Assembly: GCA_019752245.1 (NCBI GenBank)
Contig: JAIEMH010000387.1
Location: forward strand, 1-12,938
Length of the DNA: 12,938 bases
Source: Flavobacteriaceae bacterium
GTDB lineage: Bacteria; Bacteroidota; Bacteroidia; Flavobacteriales; Flavobacteriaceae
Reading direction: 5' to 3'
This document shows, in pieces, positions 6,303-12,938 of the stretch; within the stretch, counting starts at the first letter, position 1; each line of letters begins with the position of its first letter. A model generated the notes under the pieces. It searched no databases. It worked only from the letters and a program-made list of their open reading frames with translations, and had not been told where the DNA came from. The position numbers and the translations under genes were made by a program.

Positions 6303-8573
6303 TTAATAATTTAAACTAATACCTAACCCAAATCCCATATCACTATCGTAATGTGTTCTTAAACTTATATTTCTTTTTAAAATGTAACGTGCATCTAGCA
6401 TAAATTCTGTATCGGTGTTTACCATAAACCCCATTCTTAAGCGTTTTGAAATTGGAATATCCTCTCTCATTAACTGTAATCTTATGTTTCCATCCTGAAA
6501 TACTTCTGCTTGAGCAATTACTAACATTGGTAATGTGTAATTAACCCCGGCACTTAGAACGGCCCTTTTATCTTTGGTATTTTCTTGTCCAAAAATGTTT
6601 TTTTCTATCATTCCATCCATATTCCTGTAACGCCAATCGAAACCAATAAAAGGCATCAACCACTGCATTTTTCCTATGTATCTGCCTAAATGAAATTCGG
6701 CTTCATAACCATGCATATCATTGTATCCTAGTCGCCATTCTGCACCTAAACTCCAACGTGTATTTTGGATCATTGCCATACCATCATTTCCATTAGTAGC
6801 AAAATCATTTTCTGCCATGAAATGAAAAGCTCTATCATCGGCAAATAATTTTCTTTGTGCTACTTTTGGATTTGGAATTAGCGGATTTGGCGTTTGGTTT
6901 TCATAGGTGAATACTCTTCCCATTCCTGCCATCATGTGATACAAAATATGACAATGAAAAAACCAATCTCCTTCAACATTGGCATTGAATTCAATTATGT
7001 TGGTTTCCATAGGCATTAAGTCCATTACATTTTTTAATGGTGCATATTCCTCTTGACCATTTAATATTCTGAAATCATGTCCATGTAAGTGCATTGGATG
7101 ACGCATCATGGAACCATTGTAAAGTGTAATTCTAATGTTTTCTCCTTTTTTTATTAGGATTTTATCTGTTTCAGAAACTACTTTATTGTCTAAACTCCAA
7201 ACATATCGGTTCATGTTACCTGTTAGTTCAAAACGAAGTTCTTTTACTGGGGCATCTTTGGGTAAAGTTGTTTTATCGGTCGCTTTCAACATGGCATAAT
7301 TGAGTGTTGTAATTGTAGATAACGCATTGGCATTGTACTGATTTTGATTGTGATTGGAATGATCGGTACTCGTTTCCATATCGCTCATAGTACCCTTATG
7401 TTTTGCGCTTACTGCACCAGTTATTTCTGGGTACATTACTACATTCATATCCATTTGATTTAAGGACATACTCATTCCCATATCATCTAAATCCCCATTC
7501 ATTTTCATCATTCCGTTCATCATTTTCATTCCCTCAAAATATTTTAATTTTGGCAACGGAGCAATCAATTGTTTGATGCCATTTCCAATGTATAATGAAG
7601 TAGATTTTGTGCGGTCTTCTGGAGTTGCTAAAAATTCATAAGAAGTATTACTTGCAGGAATTGTAACTATAATGTCATAAGTCTCGGATACTGCTATCAA
7701 TAATCTATCTACTTCAACAGGTTCTACATCGTTACCATCACTAGCTACAACTGTTATTTTTCCTCCAGCATAAGTTAACCAAAAGTATGATGAAGCTCCA
7801 CCATTTGCCACACGCAAACGAACTTTATCTCCACTTTTAAACTGTGATAACTGACTTTCATTTTTACCATTAATCAGAAACTTATCATAATATACATCGC
7901 TCACATCCATAGCATTCATTCGTTTCCATTCATTGGCTATTTTTGTTTTGAAATGACCTTGTTTTATGGCTTCAGCATAACTTTGTGTTGTTCCTTTTTT
8001 AATTGCAAACCAATCGGTTGCATTGTGTAACATTCTGTGAACGTTCTCGGGTTTTAAATCGGTCCATTCACTTAAAATAATAGGCACAGTTGGTAAATCA
8101 TCTATACCTTTTCGGAATGTTTTGTCATTTTGTTTTTTGTTCATAATGAACATACCATACATACCAATTTGTTCCTGTAATCCTGAATGACTGTGGTACC
8201 AATGAGTTCCGCTTTGAATTATTGGAAACGAATATTTGTGAGTAGTTCCCGGTTCTATTGGCATTTGTGTAAGGTTTGGGACACCATCTTCTTTATTAGG
8301 TAAAAATAGTCCGTGCCAATGCAATGAAGTGCTTTCTTTTAATTCGTTATGTACATAAATTTCAGCAATATCACCTTCTGTAAATGTTAATGTTGGCATA
8401 GGAATTTGACCATTTACTGCAATTGCTCTTTTTTCTTTTCCAGAATAGTTTACGATGGTATCACGAACATATAAATCGTAACGAACTATGTTTTGCGAAA
8501 ACAGCGTTTGTGTTGCCAAAACGAAGATTACGATTGGTAACAGTTTTTTTGAAAGAATGTTTTGTATATCCAT
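6303..8573 (-). CDS. Multicopper oxidase (CopA/PcoA-like) fused to a CopB-like outer-membrane domain
   Basis: The 756-residue envelope protein has an N-terminal signal peptide (hydrophobic ~10-25, ending FSQ). The oxidase part has all four copper-ligand motifs: HWHG at 85-88, HWYHSH at 124-129, HPMHLHGH at 492-499 and HCHILYHMMAGM at 540-551, giving complete type 1, 2 and 3 centres with axial Met551. Between domains, about 348-410 is rich in Met, His and Asp (MKMMNGMMKMNG, MGMSMS, DHSNHNQ), typical of copper-binding loops of PcoA/CueO-type cuprous oxidases. After ~575 comes a second part with alternating aromatic beta-strands (GAEWRLGYNDMHGYEAEFHLG, ending GFGLGISLNY), like the CopB/PcoB barrel. 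It should oxidise Cu(I) to Cu(II) in the periplasm. It lies 32 bp after the DUF2911 gene and is the last gene of the copper block. Confidence 0.92.
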   Translation of the reverse strand: MDIQNILSKKLLPIVIFVLATQTLFSQNIVRYDLYVRDTIVNYSGKEKRAIAVNGQIPMPTLTFTEGDIAEIYVHNELKESTSLHWHGLFLPNKEDGVPNLTQMPIEPGTTHKYSFPIIQSGTHWYHSHSGLQEQIGMYGMFIMNKKQNDKTFRKGIDDLPTVPIILSEWTDLKPENVHRMLHNATDWFAIKKGTTQSYAEAIKQGHFKTKIANEWKRMNAMDVSDVYYDKFLINGKNESQLSQFKSGDKVRLRVANGGASSYFWLTYAGGKITVVASDGNDVEPVEVDRLLIAVSETYDIIVTIPASNTSYEFLATPEDRTKSTSLYIGNGIKQLIAPLPKLKYFEGMKMMNGMMKMNGDLDDMGMSMSLNQMDMNVVMYPEITGAVSAKHKGTMSDMETSTDHSNHNQNQYNANALSTITTLNYAMLKATDKTTLPKDAPVKELRFELTGNMNRYVWSLDNKVVSETDKILIKKGENIRITLYNGSMMRHPMHLHGHDFRILNGQEEYAPLKNVMDLMPMETNIIEFNANVEGDWFFHCHILYHMMAGMGRVFTYENQTPNPLIPNPKVAQRKLFADDRAFHFMAENDFATNGNDGMAMIQNTRWSLGAEWRLGYNDMHGYEAEFHLGRYIGKMQWLMPFIGFDWRYRNMDGMIEKNIFGQENTKDKRAVLSAGVNYTLPMLVIAQAEVFQDGNIRLQLMREDIPISKRLRMGFMVNTDTEFMLDARYILKRNISLRTHYDSDMGFGLGISLNY

Positions 8574-8605
8574 TATAGTAATTGTATTATTTTAATTTTA
8601 CACTA

Positions 8606-9478
8606 TTATTTTTTTAACAAGATTTCCCAATCTGAAATTTTATTGTTCAAACTATCAATAGTTTTTTTCATTTTCTCCTTATCAGCAATTGAAATGGCTC
8701 GCTTTGCAGCTTCAATTGCAATAGTGTAATCTTTGTTTTCAGAAGCTAATTTTTGTCTTAGATTAGGATAATAGAAATTTTGAGGATTTATTTTTTCTGC
8801 TTCCAAAAGCCATATAATTGCTTGTTTATAATCTCTATTAGTACTGTAATAATAATTAGCTGCCTGAAATAATAAATTGGCATCCTGAGTTTTACCCTTA
8901 ATTATATGTTGATCTATCAATGCCACTATTGTATCGTCCTCCTTGCTCTTTACCGGTATTTTAACCATTGTATTTTCCCAAAGTATTTTTAGGAATGCTT
9001 CGACTTTGCTATTGATATCATTTAATTCAATAGTAAAAGTTTCATAAAAATTGGGGCTTTTTTCTAAAGGGACTTTGAAACGCATTATATCTTTTTTTTC
9101 ATCATAGCCCGTTTCTCCATGCAAGGTAGTATCTGAGTTAACAATTATAGTCCAGTCATTTATTGAAGGAATTGAGAATATTGAATAGCTTCCTGCTTTT
9201 AATACATTGTTACCAAAAGAAATATCTTCGGAAGTGGTTATGACGGTACAATCACTTGCGCCAGTTCGCCAAAGCTTATCAAAAGGTACTAACTCACCAA
9301 ATATTTTACGCCCTCTGACCAACGGTCTGCTGTACGTTATTTTGATTTTTGCACTACCTACTTCTTGCTCAAATGAAGCTGCCGGACTGGCAGAAGTAAT
9401 TCTTATCTGGACTTTGTTTTGTGCAGAAATAAATACTGATTGTAAAATAATTAGGGGAAATAGGAATATTTTTTTCAT
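8606..9478 (-). CDS. Secreted DUF2911 protein with C-terminal TPR-like region
   Basis: The 290-residue protein starts with a clear type I signal peptide (MKKIFLFPLIILQSVFISAQ). The DUF2911 domain covers about 25-175 and shows the family block YSRPLVRGRKIFGELVPFD, followed by KLWRTGA (about 49-75). The region from ~190 to 275 has helix pairs (ANLLFQAANYYYSTNRDYKQAIIWLLEAEKI, then a second AIEAAKRAI repeat) that look like one or two TPRs. The domain is common in Bacteroidota, and its function is not known to me. A copper role is suggested only by place: 59 bp after the MerC-like gene and 32 bp before the oxidase, in what looks like one operon. The only Cys is Cys77, so direct copper binding is not obvious. 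Confidence 0.85.
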   Translation of the reverse strand: MKKIFLFPLIILQSVFISAQNKVQIRITSASPAASFEQEVGSAKIKITYSRPLVRGRKIFGELVPFDKLWRTGASDCTVITTSEDISFGNNVLKAGSYSIFSIPSINDWTIIVNSDTTLHGETGYDEKKDIMRFKVPLEKSPNFYETFTIELNDINSKVEAFLKILWENTMVKIPVKSKEDDTIVALIDQHIIKGKTQDANLLFQAANYYYSTNRDYKQAIIWLLEAEKINPQNFYYPNLRQKLASENKDYTIAIEAAKRAISIADKEKMKKTIDSLNNKISDWEILLKK

Positions 9479-9537
9479 TGTTTTGAATTATTGGTTACTG
9501 TATTTTTATACTTTATGTTATATTGATTTTGTGATTT

Positions 9538-10146
9538 CTAACAGCAATTATCTCCGGCTTGTATTGGTGGACACTTTACAGTTCCGTAACTACAATAAAC
9601 GCAACAATCGCCTTGTTTAGGTCTTAAAACTGTTTTGCATTTTTCACACTCATAAAAAAACTGACAAGCATCGGTTGGCATTATTTCGTCTTTACTATAC
9701 CCACAATTTGGACATGTTAATGTAGATTTTAATTCTACTGATTTTCCATTGTAGATAGTGCAAGTATCACAATTTCCGTGTAATTTGTTTCGATAATAAT
9801 TTACTATCGTAGCTATGAAAAGCCCAAGCATACCAGCATAAATTAAATAAACTGCATTTTCTGATTTGCTAAAATAATAGGCAAATAATATTGTTATTCC
9901 ACTCGGGATTGCTATTAATAAAGGATACAGGCAACGATGTTTACGATAGGAAATGATTAAGCCAACAATGGAAATTAAAACCATCGCTTGAAAAATCCAC
10001 ATCGTCCATCCTCCAAATAATTCAAAGCTTCCAAGTCCAAGAGCTGATGCTGCAAATGCAAAAAGAGGAAAACAGCAAGGCGAAAACAGTGCTGTGAAAA
10101 AAAGCCCCAGAGTGCCTAATTTATCTACATTATTAATTAATTTCAT
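9538..10146 (-). CDS. MerC-like membrane protein fused to a Cys-rich GDCCVxC tail
   Basis: The 202-residue protein has four predicted membrane helices (about 10-38, 48-67, 74-92 and 97-117). The first holds a vicinal Cys pair, SPCCFP at 23-27, as in MerC/MerT-type metal uptake or transfer proteins. The cytosolic tail is packed with cysteines: C126/C129, CPNC at 145-148, C161, C167/C170, then GDCCVYCSYG at 179-188, C192 and the terminal CC. The GDCCVxC module is also known as a small stand-alone family in which one Cys can be selenocysteine; here it is ordinary Cys. The rubredoxin-like CPNCGY and CEKC pairs may form a zinc- or metal-binding knuckle. It starts 20 bp after copA, so it probably handles a soft metal, Cu(I) or Hg(II), with the pump. 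There is no merA or merR here, so mercury resistance is not supported. Confidence 0.82.
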   Translation of the reverse strand: MKLINNVDKLGTLGLFFTALFSPCCFPLFAFAASALGLGSFELFGGWTMWIFQAMVLISIVGLIISYRKHRCLYPLLIAIPSGITILFAYYFSKSENAVYLIYAGMLGLFIATIVNYYRNKLHGNCDTCTIYNGKSVELKSTLTCPNCGYSKDEIMPTDACQFFYECEKCKTVLRPKQGDCCVYCSYGTVKCPPIQAGDNCC

Positions 10147-10166
10147 TTTGTTGTTTTTGTTATTAT

Positions 10167-12704
10167 TTAAAGTTTTAAATTTCGTAATCTCAATGCATTT
10201 ACAATTACAGATACAGAGCTAAATGACATTGCTAAAGCGGCGATCATAGGAGATAATAAAATTCCAAAAACTGGATATAAAACTCCAGCTGCAATTGGTA
10301 CACCTAATACGTTATAGAAAAAGGCGAAAAAAAGATTTTGTTTAATATTTCTCATAACAGCATGGCTTAAGTTTTTGGCTTTTACAATGCCTTGTAAATC
10401 TCCTTTTACTAAAGTGATTTTGGCACTTTCTATGGCTACGTCTGTTCCGGTTCCCATTGCTATTCCGATATTGGCTTGTGCTAATGCCGGAGCATCATTA
10501 ATACCATCGCCAGCCATGGCTACAATTTTTCCCTCTGATTGTAATTTTTTAATTTCTTTGAGTTTGTCTTCGGGTAAGCATCCTGCTTTATACGACGCTA
10601 ATCCCAATTCATCAGCAACTGCTTTGGCAGTGTTTTCATTGTCTCCGGTGAGCATAATTACTTCGACACCTTGGCTCATTAATTCTTTAATGGCTGCTGC
10701 GCTTGATTCTTTAATGGCATCGAAAATGGACACAAAACCAACAGCAACTCCATCAATGGCTATGTATGACACTGTTTTTCCGAGTTTTTGTTCAGCTATG
10801 ATTTTGTTTTCTAAATCATCAGAAACTGTTGCCTTGACTTGCTCCATTAATTTTTTATTGCCTAATGCCACTTTTTTGTTGGTTACTGTTCCTGTAACTC
10901 CTTTTCCGGCAACGGCTTCAAAATCTTTTACTTCGATTAAAGAAATGGATTTTGTTTTGCCATAATTGACTACGGCTTGTGCTAATGGATGCTCACTATA
11001 TTGGTTCAGTGAAGCTATGCTCTGTAACAAATCATCATCGTTGCTATTGGACGAATAAATTTTTTCAACAGATGGTTTTCCTTCGGTGATGGTTCCTGTT
11101 TTATCTGTAATAAGTACATTAACCTTATTCATGTTTTCTAAAGCTTCTGCATTTTTTATCAAAACCCCTGATTGTGCGCCTTTACCAACACCTACCATTA
11201 CTGACATAGGCGTTGCCAATCCTAATGCACAAGGACACGCGATGATTAATACTGCGATGGCATTTATAAAACCATATACTAATGCCGGATCGGGACCAAA
11301 TTTTGCCCAAATGAAAAAGGTTATAACAGAAATGATGACTACAATGGGCACGAAGTATTTGGAAATACTGTCTGCTAATTTCTGAATTGGCGCTCTCGAA
11401 CGAGAAGCGTCATTAACCATTTGCACGATTTGTGAAAGCAAAGTTTCTGAACCCACTTTTTCAGCTACCATCACAAATGATTTATTACCGTTGATTGTTC
11501 CTGCAATTACATTATCGTCTTTCTTTTTGTCAACAGGTATTGGTTCGCCTGTAATCATGGCTTCATCAATACTGCTTTCTCCATCGGTAATTTTACCATC
11601 GACAGGAATCTTGTCTCCGGGTTTTACCCTTAGTAAATCGCCTTTTTTGATGTCGTGAATGGAAATTACTTTATCGCCACCATCAATAACCAAAGTGGCC
11701 TCGGTTGGGGCTAGTTTTAATAATTCTTTGATTGCTCCGCTGGTTTGACTGTGTGCTCTGGCTTCTAATAGTTGTCCTAACAAAACTAAAGTTAGAATAA
11801 CCGTTGTTGCTTCAAAATAGAGTAATACTGTACCGTGTTCGGTTTTGAATTCGCTAGGAAAAATGTCGGGAAAAAACATTCCGACTAAGCTAAATAAAAA
11901 AGCTACTCCTGTTCCAATTCCGATAAGTGTAAACATATTTAAATTCCAAGTAATGATAGATTTCCATGCTCGGACAAAGAATATCCAACAGGCATAAAAA
12001 ACAACAGGTAGCGAAAGCAGTAATTGTACCCAATTCCATTTAGGAGCATCCATTATTTTAAATAAAGGATTGTTATGTGCCATTTCTATCATTGCGATAG
12101 CGAAAATGGGAATCGTAAAAACAACGGCTATTTTCATTTTCTTAACTAAATCCTCATAGGTTTTTTGGTCTTCGGAATCAGTAGGATTCATGGGCACTAA
12201 ATCCATTCCGCAAATAGGACATGAACCCAGAGTTTCTTGAATAATTTCGGGGTGCATAGGACACGTATATAATGTCTTGTTTGCAGTTAGTTCAGGTGCT
12301 TTGACTAAATCCATGCCACACACAGGACAGTCACCTGCTTTGTCGTAAACTTTTTCTCCTTCGCAATGCATTGGACAATAATACTTTCCTGGCGCATTGG
12401 TTTGGACAACAGTTTCTTTTTTATGATTCTGGGAATTCATGGAGCAACATGATTTTTCAGCAACATCTTTCGTTAAAGTGTTCTCCTTGGTTTTAGCGCT
12501 GCTCATTTCTATGGTGTATTTTCCAACAGCAGTTAATGCTTCTTGCAATTGTGTTGTTGGAATGTGCTTTTCCATAGTTATAGTTGCTATGGGTGGCTTT
12601 AATGAAACTTTAGCTTCAACGCCATCAATAGCATTCAATGTTTTTTCGACTTTGGTTCGACAACCATCGCAAGTCATTCCGGTAATGTTGTAAGTATGTA
12701 TCAT
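10167..12704 (-). CDS. copA: Cu(I)-translocating P1B-type ATPase
   Basis: The 845-residue P1B-1 ATPase exports Cu(I) from the cytoplasm using ATP. It has an N-terminal HMA domain with GMTCDGC (Cys12, Cys15), a CC pair at 86-87, and two Cys-rich heavy-metal-binding modules: YYCPMHCEGE...GDCPVCGMDL (110-133) and YTCPMHPE...GSCPICGMDL (147-169). Then come the transmembrane core, the actuator TGEP (385-388), CPC at 490-492 in the metal path, DKTGT with the phosphorylated Asp534, EHP (571-573), and GDGINDAPA (732-740). The Cu(I)-type residues YN (797-798) and MSFSS (826-830) are also present. All catalytic residues are intact. It follows the end of an araC-type gene by 78 bp, with a direct repeat between, and the MerC-like gene starts 20 bp after its stop. 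Confidence 0.95.
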   Translation of the reverse strand: MIHTYNITGMTCDGCRTKVEKTLNAIDGVEAKVSLKPPIATITMEKHIPTTQLQEALTAVGKYTIEMSSAKTKENTLTKDVAEKSCCSMNSQNHKKETVVQTNAPGKYYCPMHCEGEKVYDKAGDCPVCGMDLVKAPELTANKTLYTCPMHPEIIQETLGSCPICGMDLVPMNPTDSEDQKTYEDLVKKMKIAVVFTIPIFAIAMIEMAHNNPLFKIMDAPKWNWVQLLLSLPVVFYACWIFFVRAWKSIITWNLNMFTLIGIGTGVAFLFSLVGMFFPDIFPSEFKTEHGTVLLYFEATTVILTLVLLGQLLEARAHSQTSGAIKELLKLAPTEATLVIDGGDKVISIHDIKKGDLLRVKPGDKIPVDGKITDGESSIDEAMITGEPIPVDKKKDDNVIAGTINGNKSFVMVAEKVGSETLLSQIVQMVNDASRSRAPIQKLADSISKYFVPIVVIISVITFFIWAKFGPDPALVYGFINAIAVLIIACPCALGLATPMSVMVGVGKGAQSGVLIKNAEALENMNKVNVLITDKTGTITEGKPSVEKIYSSNSNDDDLLQSIASLNQYSEHPLAQAVVNYGKTKSISLIEVKDFEAVAGKGVTGTVTNKKVALGNKKLMEQVKATVSDDLENKIIAEQKLGKTVSYIAIDGVAVGFVSIFDAIKESSAAAIKELMSQGVEVIMLTGDNENTAKAVADELGLASYKAGCLPEDKLKEIKKLQSEGKIVAMAGDGINDAPALAQANIGIAMGTGTDVAIESAKITLVKGDLQGIVKAKNLSHAVMRNIKQNLFFAFFYNVLGVPIAAGVLYPVFGILLSPMIAALAMSFSSVSVIVNALRLRNLKL

Positions 12705-12746
12705 CTTTTATATTATTTTAATACAAATTTCCTTCTTAACTGTTTT

Positions 12747-12778
12747 TTAGAGTTGCACAATTTTGGGTTTGATTTGCA
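12747..12778 (-). promoter_or_regulatory. 21-bp-spaced direct repeat upstream of copA, candidate AraC operator
   Basis: TGCAAATCAAA (12778-12768) and TGCAACTCTAA (12757-12747), read on the minus strand, match at 9 of 11 positions and lie exactly 21 bp apart, two turns of the helix. Direct repeats with this spacing are the classic arrangement for AraC-family dimers (as at araI). The repeat is between the araC-type stop and the copA start. A clear Bacteroidota -7 box (TAnnTTTG) is not seen; the nearest is GAAATTTG at 12731-12724. Confidence 0.5.
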
Positions 12779-12782
12779 AGAT

Positions 12783-12938
12783 TTATAAATCTTCTATTTG
12801 TTTTCTTTTAATCGATTTTAAATTCTTGAAGTAAGTTGGTGAAAAACCAGTTACTTTTTTAAATTGGTTACTTAAGTGCGAAACGCTGCTGTAATTTAAT
12901 GTGTAGGCAATTTGACTAAGTGATAATTCATCATACAC
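12783..12938 (-). CDS. AraC-family transcriptional regulator, C-terminal fragment (runs off the window)
   Basis: Only the last 51 residues are inside the window; the 5' part lies beyond 12938. They form the second helix-turn-helix of an AraC/XylS domain: DELSLSQIAYTLNYSSVSHLSNQFKKVTGFSPTYFK, followed by a basic tail KSIKRKQIEDL. The first codon in the window, GTG, is internal and is not a start. It is collinear with copA, whose start is 78 bp beyond its stop, so it is likely the local regulator of the copper block. Which metal or signal it senses cannot be told, since its N-terminal part is not here. Confidence 0.88.
   Translation of the reverse strand: MYDELSLSQIAYTLNYSSVSHLSNQFKKVTGFSPTYFKNLKSIKRKQIEDL

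Noticed and set aside
6267..6305. Oxidase-RteC fusion by stop-codon read-through, since both share one frame
   Set aside because: The oxidase has a natural barrel-type end and a secretion signal, which makes a fusion to a cytoplasmic DNA-binding regulator implausible. The shared frame is more likely chance or a junction effect.
9207..9620. A 137-codon plus-strand open frame
   Set aside because: It lies antisense across the start of the DUF2911 gene, the gap and the end of the MerC-like gene, all with strong family or motif evidence. Its product has no recognisable domain.
9538..10146. Mercury resistance operon
   Set aside because: The MerC-like domain alone is not enough. There is no merA, merR or merP, and the neighbours are a Cu(I) pump with CPC, YN and MxxSS residues and a multicopper oxidase.
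10375..10965. A 196-codon plus-strand open frame
   Set aside because: It is the antisense shadow of copA, covering the GDGINDAPA and HP-motif region. The composition (Ser/Thr/Ala/Pro-rich) is an artefact of reverse reading.
1..12938. CRISPR array, tRNA or rRNA genes, integrase or relaxase
   Set aside because: I found no regularly spaced repeats with unique spacers, no cloverleaf or rRNA signature, and no tyrosine/serine recombinase or mobilisation motifs on either strand.

Overview
The window looks like accessory DNA from a low-GC Bacteroidota, most likely Flavobacteriia. The evidence is the AT-rich codon use, weak or absent Shine-Dalgarno sites, an RteC-family regulator, a DUF2911 protein, and copper genes of the Bacteroidota type (P1B ATPase with HMA plus two Cys-rich metal-binding modules, and an oxidase fused to a CopB-like barrel). 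Every gene I accept is on the minus strand, so the region is transcribed from high to low coordinates.

Right part (about 6300-12938): a copper/soft-metal resistance block. In transcription order it holds the end of an AraC-type regulator (runs off the window), the Cu(I)-exporting ATPase copA, a MerC-like membrane protein fused to a Cys-rich GDCCVxC tail, a secreted DUF2911-TPR protein, and a multicopper oxidase carrying a C-terminal CopB-like domain. The short gaps (78, 20, 59 and 32 bp) suggest one operon. A 21-bp-spaced direct repeat between araC and copA is a candidate AraC operator. Together the products would pump Cu(I) out of the cytoplasm, oxidise it to Cu(II) in the periplasm, and handle it at the envelope.

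Middle part (about 2896-6300): a mobile-element control and replication module. It contains an rteC-like gene that follows the oxidase stop codon in the same frame and starts at TTG, an intergenic stretch with three ACAA...TTGT dyads, a small excisionase-like HTH protein, a winged-helix initiator-like protein, a DnaC/IstB-like ATPase that overlaps it by 71 bp, and a soluble protein of unknown function. Inside the initiator gene lie five tandem 9-bp AT-rich units and four GAAC(AA/TT)G iteron-like repeats. This is the layout of a lambda O-type replication origin, and it is the least expected signal in the window.

Left part (1-2814): an anti-phage pair, a SIR2-family NADase-like protein and a HerA-family ATPase overlapping by 8 bp, matching the known SIR2-HerA (Nezha) two-gene defence system. 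HerA stops about 14 residues after its Walker B acid pair, exactly where a GATA-type simple repeat begins at the window edge. It is therefore truncated, either really or through an artefact at a contig end.

Overall I read this as part of an integrative element or genomic island carrying metal resistance and phage defence around an RteC-type excision/replication core. No integrase, relaxase, conjugation gene, tRNA, rRNA or CRISPR array was seen in the window.
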